From assembly GCA_946807835.1 (NCBI GenBank), contig OX327699.1, positions 24,292,014-24,356,013 of the forward strand: DNA of 64,000 nucleotides. Direction: 5' to 3'. The stretch is from Ailanthus altissimus (taxonomy: Eukaryota; Streptophyta; Magnoliopsida; Sapindales; Simaroubaceae). A model generated the notes under the pieces. The model was given only the letters and a program-made list of their open reading frames with translations. It had not been told where the DNA came from and did not search any database. Numbering within the stretch: the stretch's first letter is position 1; each line of letters begins with the position of its first letter. The position numbers were made by a program, and so were the translations under genes. Shown here in pieces: positions 12,172 through 27,191 of the stretch.

Positions 12172-12410
12172 CCTTATGTCACCAATCCCATGACTTCACA
12201 AGTCATATCATTTTCCATTAGAGCTTTACCTCTCATGACTTTATAATTAGTAAACAATGATCTATCGGGACACATATGGATACTACACAGAATCTAATAT
12301 CCATTTGTCAATGTACTTTTCCTTTGAGATCACCATTGAGTCCATAACTTCGATGTCATCCTCAAGACTCCCGATTGCAGCGCTCCTATTTTATCCTTTT
12401 GATGTAGGAC

Positions 12411-12798
12411 AATCTCTCACATAGTGTCATTCCTTATGACAAAGGAAACACTTCATGAATTTTCTCTTTGGTTGGTTGTTCTTCTTCACTTATGCAAACA
12501 AAGCTACTTCATTATCAGTTTCAGATCTCTTTGTCAAATATTTTGAATTTAATGATGTCTTGACATCATTCATCGTAAAAGTCTCCTTTCTATATAATAG
12601 CGTATCAATAAAGCTCTTATAACTCTTTGATAACGAAATTAACAGGATAGTAATTTTATCTTCATCCTCCATCTTGATGTCTAAAGTCTCAATACTTATG
12701 ATAACTTTATTGAATTCGTCAATATGGTCACTCATTGAAGATCCATTGGACATAGACAACTGACATAGCTTCTTCTTCGCAAGTAGTCGATTAGCCAA
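12411..12798 (-). pseudogene. Copia gag remnant with zinc knuckle
   Basis: The stretch from 12798 to 12490 encodes a UBN2-type gag segment (KKKLCQLSMSNG, DHIDEFNKVI, LLISLSKSYKSFIDTLLY, KSLNSKYL-like end). A CCHC knuckle follows at about 12452-12411, with spacing C-x2-C-x4-H-x4-C, broken by an in-frame stop between the second Cys and the His. It would have packaged element RNA. It is non-functional because of the stop and the missing rest of pol. Confidence 0.75.
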
Positions 12799-13137
12799 AG
12801 ACTCCCTAATGTATAAAATCTCGAGTTTCTTCTATAAACCCAAAGCCATCTCCTTTCCATTTACCTCCCTTAATACTTCATCAGTCAATGCTAGTATTAT
12901 GGTGTTGTGAACTCTCTTTTGAATTGTGTCTCAATCTATCTCCCTAGGCTTCAAGGTTTTCTTGTCTTTGTTAGTTTACGAATAGGCTTCCTCTAAAGTT
13001 GAGTCTAACCATTCCTTGACTAGTAGAGCCTTTACCTTTTTCTTTTATAGATTGAAGTCATTCATCTCATTGAATTTCTCTATATCTTGCTTAATAGTAA
13101 CCATAGTTTAAATACCCTTAAGTGTATTATTGAACTT

Positions 13138-13151
13138 GACTCTGATACCAA
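13138..13151 (-). promoter_or_regulatory. primer-binding site, initiator-Met tRNA
   Basis: The minus strand reads TTGGTATCAGAGTC directly inside the 5' LTR end, complementary to the 3' end of plant initiator tRNA-Met. This sets the element's orientation. Confidence 0.8.
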
Positions 13152-14118
13152 TTGTTGAAGGAAATGTCATTTTCCTTAGGAATTAAGTTGAGCGATAAAC
13201 CCTTAATAGAGATCAACCTTAAACCCTAATACTCTTGCGCAATAAAAATATGATATTGTCAAGCAAATATAATAAGAATATAAAGCAGATCAATAAAAAT
13301 ACAATACAACCAATATACGTAGTTCATAATTGTCTACGTCTACGGTAGATCAAAGAATCATAACTCTTATTAACTCTTCTAGAGAATTTTACAAGGAAAC
13401 AATACGAAGAACTCTCAAAGGATCTATAAATGACGTACCTTTGTTCTTCTAAGAACAATGAATACTCAAACAACAGTTTTACTCTAATACTTACAAGCAC
13501 TTTGTGTCTACTTAATTTTTCTTTTCTCTTAGAATCTCTTGTAATGCTTAATCAATATAAAGGGTTTACAATAGTTATATAGTGCTTATAAAGTCAATAG
13601 AAACCCTAAACTTAATTGGAATAAGAGTCCTTACTTGTAGGAGTCCTAATCCCACTTAAAAAAGTCAATTGAGTCAAAACAAAAAAAATACGCATAAGTT
13701 GTCAAGTGAACAATGCTCGTCGTAAACAGTACCCATCGTGTGAACAATATTCATTCTTCTAACTTTTCATTTAGCTCATTTTTTCACTCAACACATACTT
13801 GACTTATAACGACTCTCCTTTTGATATCTATTTTAATTCATGTTCATCCATAATTATTAAATCACCAAGTCCAATTATTATATTAATATTTTTACTCTAA
13901 AAATAATAAAAGAATCAGTTATTTTTACTTTCTCTGTAAAGTTTTGCTCTGAAAATTTTCTTTTCAGCCAATCACTAAAACTTAACAAATACAATTAGCT
14001 TAAAACCTATATCTAACGTATATTTGCATGCAAGAAAGCCACTGACTTCGGCGTCAATGATTACAATCCTCTTCTCCATTTTGGATCCAGAAGACAAGAT
14101 GGCTTGAAAGGATAAAGG

Positions 14119-14392
14119 TGGACACAGTTTGATTAACCGATAAATTGAACCAAAATTTCTAGTTTGGTTAAGTTACAATTTGATTTAAGGTTCGATTTAA
14201 TTTTTTAAATTTAATTAATTTAGTTTTAGCTCAATTCGATTCAGTTTAATTCGATTCAAATAAAAAAAAATACACTAAATATTTTTAATTAAATTAAATT
14301 AATTCAATTCAAATAAATTTAAACTGATCAATTCTAATTTTGATTCAGTTCAATTTGAGCCAGAATCAGCACTGGTTCTATCCACCCCTACC
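14119..14392. mobile_element. possible MITE-like element
   Basis: The ends are loosely inverted: AAAGGTGGACA at the left and TATCCACCCCTACC at the right, as in many plant hAT-type miniature elements. Between them are repeats of AATTCGATT and GGTTCGATTTAATT type. No flanking 8-bp duplication could be fixed. Positions 13990-14118 and 14393-15511 contain no recognised gene. Confidence 0.35.
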
Positions 14393-15511
14393 AAAGGAAG
14401 TGATGATTGTTCGGTAGATAAATTTGCATGCACTTATACTTTTGCAGACCTTGTCCTCCCCATTTAATACTGGAAATCAAACTGATTCGTCTTGGAAAAG
14501 CCTAAAATCAAATGAGGGAAAGCTGGCGCAGATGGGATTGGGTCATGGTCTTGCGGGTGACTTTAGCAAGAAGGATGCATGAATAAAATTTTGATGCAGA
14601 CATTTGTTACCTCTGAACGTCAGAAAAGCCATGCAATTATGTGTTAGAAATTCAATAGACCCCGAAGATTGGGACAAAGAATCAGTCTTACAATAATGGA
14701 TCAGCAAAAATAGTTCTAAGAGAACTCATTCTCCTCTACGTTTGTGCCATGCATAGGCTTCTTTAAGCTCTTATTCTAAATAAATGTTATAATTTTTAAA
14801 TAATATATTAAATATTATTAATTTTATTATTTAATAATTATTTAACGTATCACTTATAATAAAAAAAATTAAAATATTATTTAAAAAATATTACATTAGT
14901 TCTTTTTATAAACTATATACCGTTGACTTTTATCGAACAACATTAATATAAAATGATACTCTTTCATAGAAAAAAAAATTTTCAAGTGATGAGGAAAGTT
15001 CTTATAGCTTGTACCCGGAAGTTGAACAGACCCAGCTTAATTAGGCAAAATCAAACCATTATTATGAGAACTCAAGAAAAGCAAGCTTAACTCATACAGC
15101 TCATCAATCCAGTGAGAACCTTAGAAACTGTTATCCGCCTCTTTCTTTCGAAAACAAGTTAGAACAACTAGAACAACCAGCAGTAGCACCTTTGACACCC
15201 ACAACTAAAGACTAAAATAGTCGTTGTGAACTTCTAGTTGAGACCCAAAAGACGGACAATAGTAGTATACCTAAAATTTTGCTAAGCAGAAAAAATAATG
15301 GTAGGAAAGCACTAAGAATGATAGGTTCTAAGAGCATCCAGTGGCATTTATTGGACAATGTCAAGTAAATGATACACTAATATATTCATTTTCAGCAAAA
15401 GGAGTACAACTTATTCTTGCCATTGAAAAAGTAATATAGCATTCATAGCTTTAATATATTTGTAATTACATTGTAAGACAATGCTGGTATTACCACTTAA
15501 CCAATGTTGAT

Positions 15512-18500
15512 TTACAATTTGCTGGTTCTCTGCTTTGAAATGCTTTCCATGGCCTTAGCCTTCTCCCTTAGAACACATTTTTGTGTCTTACCAGTTGAAG
15601 ACTTTGGCAGATCTTCAAAAACAACAGTGCGAGGAGCCATGTAATGAGGTAAGCGATCTCTGCAATATTTAATAAGTTCGTTGGCGCTAGCATCACAACC
15701 ATCTTTCAACTTCACGAATGCACAGGGTGTCTCCCCCCAGTAGTCATCAGGTCTTCCCACAACGGCTGCTTCAAGTACAGATGGATGACTGACTACAAAG
15801 CACAGATTCCACCTCAACTGTGCTAATATTTTCTCCCCCAGAAATAATAATGTCCTTTGATCGGTCTTTTAGTTCTATGTAACCATCAGAGTGTTTCACC
15901 CCCAAGTCCCCACTGCAAAACCATCCTCCATTAAATGCATCCTGTGTTGCTTTTACATTTTTCAAATATCCATTCATCACAGTGTTGCCTCTGAACATGA
16001 CCTCACCCATGGTTTTTGCATTGGATGGCACACTCTCCATGGTTACAGGATCTTTAATATCAACTTCCTCCATGCCAAGATGATGCAAGCCTTGACGAGA
16101 CTTTATCTTTGCTTGTGCATCTCGAGGCAATGAATCCCATTCAGGTTTCCAAGCACAAACTGTGCCAGGCCCATAGGTTTCTGTCAAACCATAGGAGTGA
16201 GTCACTGTAAATCCTAGCTCTTCCATCTTGAAAAGAACTTGTGTTGGTGGCGGGGCACCTCCTGTCATTACAGCCACCTTGCCCGGAAGAGGCCTTTGAT
16301 CACTCGGTGGTGCATTGATAATCATATTCAGGACTGTGGGTGCACCACCTAAGTGGGTCACATTGTGTCGAACGATATTATCAAATATCCCTTTTGCAGT
16401 TACAGTTCTTTGACAGATATTCGTGCCACCTAGAGCAGCCAAAGCCCACGCGAGGCACCATCCATTACAGTGAAACATGGGGACACACCGTAGATAAGTA
16501 GGCATTGAACTCATCTCATTGAGAAGAGCTGCAGCCAGAGAATTCAGATAGGCTCCTCTGTGACTATAAATGACACCTTTTGGACTTGATGTGGTGCCAG
16601 AAGTATAATTGAGCGAGATAGGTTCCCATTCATCTTTTGGCCGTCTAACTTCAAAATCAGGTTTTCCCATTGCTAAAAGACTCTCATACTCAAAACTTTT
16701 GGAAGTGGGAAGAGATTTACCAACCATGGGAACTGGTTCACCTCACTGATGAATCTTGACTAGAAAGGGTAGTTTGGCTACAGTCTTGGATAGAATTTCA
16801 AATGCTCTGCGAGCAATGTGGAGAAACTGGTAATCTACAAAAAATATTTTTGCTTCTGAATGTTTTAGTAACATTGCCACCATAGTTGAGTCTTGTCGTA
16901 TATTAAGTGTACAAAGAACCGCAGCAGCCATCGGAACACCAAAATGTAACTCATACATTGCAGGAACATTTGGTGCCAATGCAGCAACCTACTCGAAAAG
17001 GTGCAAAGATTATCTGTATATACAGAGCTAAAGTTCAAAGAAAATGCCTTCAATGCACCAGACAAAGGAATTAACAAAGGAAACTTAAAAGAGCTAATAA
17101 TCCATGTAAAATCTATTCAGTTAAAGACAAGTGACAAAAAGGAAATAAAAGAACTGATAGGGACAAATAAAAAGAAAACACAAGGAGAACAAAAAGCTAA
17201 AAGATCAGCAAATACTTCACATGCTAATGAGAAAAGAAAATTTTAACTGTCTGGTAGTTAATCACACATAAGGGTCTAGCTGGAAGACTCGTTTGGTTGG
17301 ATTTTTCAAATAGAGTTTTATAAAAATAATTATTGATCATTTGGTTATCAATTAATAATACTCTTTGAAGCAATAGATCATTTGATTACATTTTATTAAA
17401 AGTGCAAATCTATTATTATATTACCAATGAAGATATTTAATAAAGTTTATATTTTTTTTTTTAAAGAATAAAGTTTACATTTAAATTCTAAACAATTCAA
17501 TTTTTTTTTCATAAAATAAAATTTATAATTTAATTAAAAATTCAATTAATTTTTTTGCTATAATTAAAATACTAGACAAAATAAAACTTACAAAAACACA
17601 AATTAATAATAGTAGCCCAATCATATAATGTAAAATTAATAGCATTTGGAAATCAAAACACATCAATAGCAAATTGAACTTCAACCACTTGAATAAAGAA
17701 TATCACATCAACAGTACATAAGAAAATATATTAGAATAAGATTTATTTTTATTAAAAGTGCACTAGTAATTAAAAAGTATTACTATAGTATATGTGTTAA
17801 TACACAAGAATATTAAATAAAAATAAAAAACCTCTACTACTAAAAACCCAAAATTCGAGCTTTTGTTGGTACAAACAAAATGACTTTCTTAATCTCAAAA
17901 ACTCATCTCTTATTTGCAACCAAACACTTCAAAAGAAATTCAGTTGAGATAAAAAAAAGCCTAATCAAACGGACACTGTTTAGTACAAAGATGCTTCTAT
18001 TTATTTTTGCAAGCGCCACAAATTAAAATATTTGGCAAACAGAATTTCTATTCTACAGCTAGCTGTTTATCAAACTTCTGCCTACTCTACTCCACAGTTA
18101 GTGCATCCCACTCCACAAGCATAATATCTCTGTACCAAACAGACCTAAAAATGAGTCAGTGAGTTGAGGAAATCCATCTTCATACGAGTAAAAAAAGAAT
18201 CTTCAACAGACCATTAACTTCTACCAAAAACAATCTTGAACAAGCAAATACCGAATTGAAACTCTAAGAGCTATCAATAAAGATTTCCCTTGTGAAAATG
18301 GCAAACTTTTTCCACAAAATTCCGGTAACAGAATTAAAGAACCGTTGAAAATAAAAATAATACATACAATCGGGCAATCCCGTCAGCATAAAGTTATAAA
18401 TGTAGCAAAGCAAACATCAAAGACAACTCATGACTTACGACATCTCCGCGAGAAATTCCCAAGTGAGCGAGCGCAGAAGCGAGCTTGATACACCTTTGAT

Positions 18501-18636
18501 GGGTCTCTTGCCAAGTGTACTTGACATCTCCATAGACGACGGAGGTTCTGTCTCTGTAAACAATCGCCGAGCGTTCCAAGAAGCTAATTGGAGTTAAAGG
18601 AACGTAGTTCGCGGAGCATCGTATCATTCCCTCCAT
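15512..18636 (-). pseudogene. peroxisomal acyl-activating enzyme (AAE1/AAE7 type), lightly damaged
   Basis: Family members ligate acetate or other short carboxylic acids to CoA via an acyl-AMP. Two exons: 18636-18439 (MEGMIRCSANYVPLTPISFL.., donor GTAAGT) and 16988-15512, with a 1450-bp intron and acceptor TAG. Signatures seen: [11 protein letters not shown] (AMP P-loop), [41 protein letters not shown], and a C-terminal SKL peroxisomal targeting tripeptide. Only two clear lesions were found. One is a TGA at 16746-16748 between KIHQ and GEPVP. The other is a frameshift near 15788, where AGTC is doubled so that the expected [14 protein letters not shown] continues in another frame. Otherwise length and exon pattern fit the family at about 550 residues. 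It could yield only truncated protein unless the lesions are assembly errors. Confidence 0.85.
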
Positions 18637-21600
18637 CCTTTTGACCGACAGTTTTCTGATGGAAGGTTTTGTTTTTGTTTTAATTTCAATGCCATATGAA
18701 AGATGACGGATATAACTCGATTGACCAGCTACTATCACGATGCTGTCCCTGTCAAAATATAGAGCAAGACGGTAGCACGTTTTGAGCACTGCCTCGCGTC
18801 TTTTGACACATTTACCCTTTGAGAACAATTTTATAGACATATTCTTTAAAAAAAATGATAAACGATTAAAATAAACTCCACGAAATTGGGCGCGTTTTTA
18901 GAAAAATATATATAATTTTGAGATTTTGTGAGTTTATTTTTGGGCCACAGAATTTTGAGAACGAATTTTGTTTAAGATTTTACTTATTTTATTCTTTTCT
19001 TGAGATTTACAGTTTATTACTAAAAATATTAACTATCATGTCCCGATTCAATTAGGACACAAATGGATTATATTACTTACTAAATCTCTCCTATAAAAAA
19101 CTACTAGTCCAATAATCGAGAAAGTAGAAAAAAAAATTGCAAGCCCAAAGAGAAGAAGCTGCAAATTAAGAGAAATAACAAAACCCCGCTAATAATGGTA
19201 ATGGCGCGGGGAAGAGGCTTTTTCCGTCCTCATCTCGTTTTATGTTTTAGCTACTATTTCTACTCGTTAAATTTAAGGCAGTGGAATGGAAATGGACTCA
19301 TATGAGCGATTTCTCCATCTCAGTCATATTTTCTTTTTCTTTTTTAATGTTGTGTATATTAAATATTATTTATATTAAATTTTAATAAACATTAAAAAAA
19401 TAAATTTAATTAACATTTTTATTTTAAAATTTGTATTATTTAAAGAAATTTCTTCACATTTATTAAATAATATAGTTATATATTAAATTTTAATATTTAA
19501 ATAAACAACGGGAGAGAGACGAGTCGGAGTTTTAAACTCATACTGGCACAAAAAAAATTTTCACACTCTTAATTTTTATTTTTAATTTTAATTTTAGGCA
19601 GGTTCCTACGAGATCTCATCCACACGATAAATTTGTCAGAATGAGATTAAACAAATTATTTTTCTTATTCAATATTTTGGATGTACATAAAAAGTTATAT
19701 TGAGATGAAAGAGTGTGAGTGTTTGAGTACCCCCACGTATTAATCTCTTATGACAATAAAAAATATATATAATAAATTTATTAAAATTTACAGTTATACA
19801 TTTTTTTAATTTTGTATGAATATTAATTATTTAATATTTATATAATAAATATTATATAAAAAATTATTAATATTATTTATACAGTACAAAATTTTTTACT
19901 TTTTAAATATTATAAATCTAAATAAATTTAAGTTAGCGCCATGAATTAATAATTTTAAAAATTAAAACTTTATCTAAAATAGAAACAAAAATTTAAAAAT
20001 ATATTAATAATAACATAATTGTTATAAATTGTAAAGGGTGTTAAGAAATGTCATTATACAATATGTTCTCGAAAATATTATTCTTGGTCTATGATTGTCG
20101 ACATGGGTCGATTGATATTCTTTCCAGATTAGTACGTGTCTATATTTGAATTGTCCAAACAGTTAGTCTTAGCACACTATAAGTTTAGCAGAAACTTGTA
20201 TAGATATGCAAGTATTCAGTGAGGACCGAATACTGAATAGATTCACGAAGATTTCAAATTGACATCCCATAAAACTATCAATTAAGGGTCTTCTCGAGTT
20301 AAGTAATATTTGTAGTCCTTTAACCTGAGTGTTATAATGAGTTTGTGAGTGATCCATCATACTTTATTTCACGCATGTTAGAGATCTTTCATGGTCTAAT
20401 TTTGTTGTGTTGTTGAATATGGTCCGATGCTCGTAGAGTCTAGTGTGCATAAATATGAAATCTGTCGCTCATATAGATGAGTTGTATAATCTTAATACTC
20501 TGATATTATATTTCATGAAGTTTTGTGACCATAAGTATAAACTTAAAAAAAAAAAAAAAGGTTGAATAGTATAGCAAAGGAGTTTACGGATATTATATAC
20601 AAAAATACAAATTTAAAGATAAGTTTACGGTTGAACATATATAGATTTGACGGTGATAATTTATATATTTACTAGTTCAAGATATAGGTGACGGAGAAAT
20701 TATACAAAAATGGTTAACATCAGCTTATATAGTTCAATGTGTCGTTCTATAATATATATAACGTATATATGGGACATCGTTCACAGACTAGCAAAAGAGT
20801 TATATAAAACAAATAAGTGTAAACCTAAGGTGTCTTACAATATAAAGTGTACTAGTTGAGCATTAGGGTAGAAGACCAGGTCAAACGGTTCGATCTAACA
20901 AAATTTAAAAAAAATAAAATTTGTCTTAAAATCTCTCAAGAAATACATATATCAATGTGTTAAGTGTTAAGCATACATTTTATTAAATAAAATAGTTAAT
21001 TTATAAAAATATGATACGTGGCAAATGCATGTAATGTATGTGTAACACATGGCATATGAATAGTTTTAATGAGTGACAAACGATAAATAAAATAAAATAT
21101 TTATTTTGATGCATGGGATGCATGAAGGGCACGTGTCAAGTGACTATTTGTGAAGTATTTTAAATTTACAAATATCGCAAATAAATTTTTTTTTCCATAT
21201 ATAAGTTAAGGTTTGCAAATATTATAATTAAGTTCATTTTCATATTTTGATTATTTATGAGAAAAATTAATTTAAGAATTAAACTTAAATCTAAATTTGA
21301 TATTGTTAAAAATTTGAAATGTTGTCATTCTAGTTTTGTAATCTCATCAGATATTACAAATTATAATTGATCAAGTGAACACTTCAAGACGAGCACTAAA
21401 TTTGGATTCTATACTGAATAACTTTAATAGTAAATTTTTTTAATCTGTTAGTATAATAAATTTTAATTTCAATATGTGTTTATTGAATAAAAAATTAAAT
21501 ATTTTTATTTTACTACATAATTATATATATATATATATACATTAAATATTTAATAAATACTATCACATATATGCACTTTTAGATGCGCTTTAACAAAATT

Positions 21601-22455
21601 ATCTCTTGCAAATAAAAAAATTATCCATTTAAATTTAAATATTTGAACGTACTTTTTTTAACAAGATATTTGAAGTACTTATATTAACAGCCTAATAATA
21701 AATGATCAACTATTTTTGTTTATGTCTCGAATCCAGAACAAATTCATATCAAATAGTATTAAAAATCCTATAATTACGATGCAAACAGAATTTTAATTGT
21801 AAATAAATTCAATGGAATAACTTCGGCGTGATTTTAACGACAAATTGAGAGCATAATGGCGAGAATTACTCTATTATTGATTTACTGTCCTACAATATCA
21901 AACATAATGGAATAACATAAACGCTGTCTAGAATCCGGAGTTTTGTCATATCTAAAATTTCGATTGCTTTACCTCTCATTGTACTCCGTCACAAGAAAGA
22001 ATATTTCTTAGTAATTTTTATTGTCAAATAAATAATATTATTTAAATTATAAATATTTACTCTAATAGATTTTTTCTGAAAAAAAAATTGGGACGAGGGA
22101 AATTTTATTCTGAAAATTAGATAATTAAATTTAAAATATTTAATTTTACTCTAATCTATTAATTTTTATCATTACTTTTAATAGTGAAATAATAAAAAAA
22201 TAATATAAAAATAAAAATAAATTACACTTTAGACACGTTACATAATTTTATTCATTTATTATCTTTTAAACATATGACACAATTTTATCAATTAATTTAA
22301 TTTATTATAATTTATAAAAGATGAACTTTAATAAAATGACATATTTACAATATGATTAGTTACTTTTAAACATGTGTAATCACGTAATTAATTTATATTT
22401 TTATTAAATAATTTTTAAAATAAATTAAATTATATATAAAAGAATCAAAATAGAA
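18637..22455. other. AT-rich intergenic DNA, no gene seen
   Basis: The DNA is strongly AT-rich and dense in stops, with short A/T and (AT)n runs (21525-21538). Positions 18637-18900 may hold the promoter of the AAE gene. Several stretches near 20100-20900 have ordinary composition and may be old transposon sequence, but no protein domain was recognisable. Confidence 0.5.
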
Positions 22456-22459
22456 TAGC

Positions 22460-22705
22460 CACTTGGCCGACCGACAATAACCTTTTTTCAGTGACACTCT
22501 AACAATAAAAAATAATCAAATTTTACATCATCAAAATTTATTTTTTTTATTTACATATTAGTAGAACAATTTTTAGTCAAAAAATGATCACACCATTGTA
22601 TAGATTCAAAAAAATAAAATTTAATAATGTAAAATTTGATTCTTTTATTATTTTTGTCGTCAAAAAATGACAATTAATAGTCGGTTGACCACCTTTTTTA
22701 GCAAT
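22460..22705. repeat. foldback (MITE-like) element
   Basis: Two arms of about 90 bp are imperfect inverted repeats. The left arm contains GGCCGACCGACAATAACC and AATAATCAAATTTTACATCA. The right arm, read on the other strand, contains GGTCAACCGACTATTAATTG and AAAGAATCAAATTTTACATT. A short spacer separates them. There is no coding capacity. This fits a decayed miniature inverted-repeat element, though a target duplication was not found. Confidence 0.6.
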
Positions 22706-23322
22706 AGCGTCAAATTTTATTTTTTAATTATTATTTATTTTATTTTATTTTAATATATTATTAATTACACGATAATACATATCATTTGATTATAACCATA
22801 TTATAACACGTATTTATTTACACAAATTTCATATTTTTATAAGTCTATTAATAACGATAGTAAAATAGTAAAATAAATGAATATTAAACATAAATTTCTC
22901 ATTCAAATAGATAATAAAAAAAAATTAAAATAAAAGTAAATATTTTAAATTTAATTAAAATAAAATTACATTTTATCCTAAAATATTGAGATAAATTTTT
23001 TCATGTCCCAAAATAATTCTTCGAACTTACAAGGATTATACGTCATCAATACCTAACCCAACTTTTAAATTTCAAACAATCTAGACCGTTCGATCAACAA
23101 ATATGGCCGTTAGACACGCTCCATATCTGACGTGTGAAAATTCAAAAACAGATTTCCTTCTCCCAATAAAATCAATCATCTACAGACAGAGAAGGAAATC
23201 CTATCCCGTCATTCTCGTCAAGTTTTTCTTTGCATGCTAATTCATTTTTACTGATCCTGTTTCAGTATCTCTTCTACTTTTATAGAGTTTCCTTTTTCAT
23301 TGAGAATCAGAGATAGTCTAAG
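22706..23322. other. intergenic, likely promoter and 5' leader
   Basis: The DNA is AT-rich up to about 23030. From there to 23322 composition becomes normal, with TCTCCCAATAAAATC and a pyrimidine-rich leader before the ATG at 23323. No specific promoter element was assigned. Confidence 0.4.
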
Positions 23323-24073
23323 ATGAGAACTGACCGCAAGCCTCCATTGGCTAAATCGCCGGTTAGAGTCCGGTCACGTCGAGTCCTTCGATCAAACTCA
23401 AGTTCTCTACAAACCTCTCCCGGTATATTTGCTTAAACTTACATTTTTCATCCTCTGTTTTCTTGGTTAATGTGAAGTTTCTTTATTTCATTATTGATGA
23501 GATATACATGTAATTTTTTTTTTCTTTTAAATGTAACAAACAGGTTCTTTAACGAAATCCCAGAAGCCGATTCGTCCTTGGGACATGGAGGAATCTGATC
23601 TACGACCTGAATACCGTACAATATTTAGCGAGATGCGGGCTCTGGCAAAGATGGTTCGAGATGAATTTGGAGAGGCTAATACTGATAAAGGCGGACTTGG
23701 TATTGGTGCACGTCTGAGTGCTAACTCGAGTCCTCTGTTTGAAAGGGGAAGGTTTTATGAAGAGTACTCCGCAAGAAGAACCGAGAGGCTGAAGAGAAAG
23801 AAAAGCGAAACGGGAACAGGAAATGAGGAAAGGACTCCGTACCATCTTGGAGTCACAGTTGAATCTTCGAAGAGAAGGGACTCGAAGAAGCTCGAGAGCT
23901 TGAGGAAGTCTGTTTCCGCGGCCTATTCTGTTGAAAGGAGTGAGCCCAGATACATGCTAAGGAGCATGAACAAGGAGAACAAGAAACCTCCTCTGCCTCT
24001 CTACTCTGAGAGATCTGTAATGTCCACTACTGAGCGGAAGACCAGTACGGCTCGTAGATCGAGGAAGATATGA
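23323..24073 (+). CDS. small basic KEN-box protein, uncharacterised
   Basis: Two exons, 23323-23422 and 23544-24073, with a GT-AG intron of 121 bp; the codon split G|GT keeps frame and gives 209 residues. I do not recognise the protein by name. It opens MRTDRKPPLAKSPVRVRSRR, is rich in Lys, Arg and Ser, and has no membrane segment. Residues 177-179 are KEN, in RSMNKENKKPP. RxxL sequences lie at residues 19-22 (RRVL) and 169-172 (RYML). KEN and RxxL are recognised by the anaphase-promoting complex in many short-lived cell-cycle proteins, so a nuclear, cell-cycle-regulated role is possible, as in sororin- or POLYCHOME-like small proteins. That is inference only. The frame is open and both splice sites are consensus, so the gene is probably functional. 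Confidence 0.75.
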
Positions 24074-24658
24074 AATTTTACAACTGGGGGTTTAGAAATT
24101 CTTTATGTTTTTATTTTATTCATGGATTACATATGTTAATTTTTCTGAGTTTCAGGATGTCCTTCAATAGTACTATAATCACGTTCAAGTGATTTCTGTT
24201 GGGTGTCTAGTGAATCTACCAGTATCATAGTTTTACAATCTGCGAGAGACATCAAGAAGACCACTAATCGAGTGGTTTTATTAAACCAAATTCTGTCGAT
24301 GGATTGTTCAGATTTACATTAACAGTCTGCCCAATGTATTGAATACAGCAAGGAAAGTCCCCAAATTTGATGCAAATAATGCTATTACCCTGTTTTCTTT
24401 TTTTCTTCTTAAAAAAACCCCGCCTCTATTTTCAATAAGATTACGTTAACGTATATCGTTTCTAATCAAAGACAGGATTTGGGAAAAAAAAATTAGAAAG
24501 GCAAATCACATATTTGAGACAATGTGATGAAAAATCGTTGCTTAACTTGATTGACAATTCTTACTTTTAGTGTAATTTTCAAACCTATATTTTCAACATT
24601 AATGGGTAAATTTTGATGATCTTAAAGAGAGCATCCGATTGGCCTTGAAGATTTGCGT
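24074..24658. other. convergent 3' intergenic region
   Basis: This holds the 3' ends of the plus-strand KEN-box gene and the minus-strand DPM1 copy. No other gene or repeat was seen. Confidence 0.5.

Positions 24659-27191
<2,533 letters not shown>

Larger units (their letters stand above)
10981..13873 (-). mobile_element. internally deleted Copia retrotransposon with two LTRs
   Basis: The left LTR 10981-11695 (3' LTR of the element) and right LTR 13153-13873 (5' LTR) are clearly homologous. The element is bounded by the perfect 5-bp target duplication ATTAT (10976-10980 and 13874-13878). On the minus strand the interior begins TTGGTATCAGAGTC (about 13138-13151), an initiator-Met primer-binding site. 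Then come gag, a zinc-knuckle region and a protease/pre-integrase fragment; a purine-rich AATGAAGGG precedes the 3' LTR. Integrase, reverse transcriptase and RNase H are absent, so the element is non-autonomous. It has landed in the LTR of the older plus-strand Copia. Confidence 0.88.

Noticed and set aside
15891..16133. plus-strand frame of 80 codons
   Set aside because: Antisense shadow of the AAE coding sequence.
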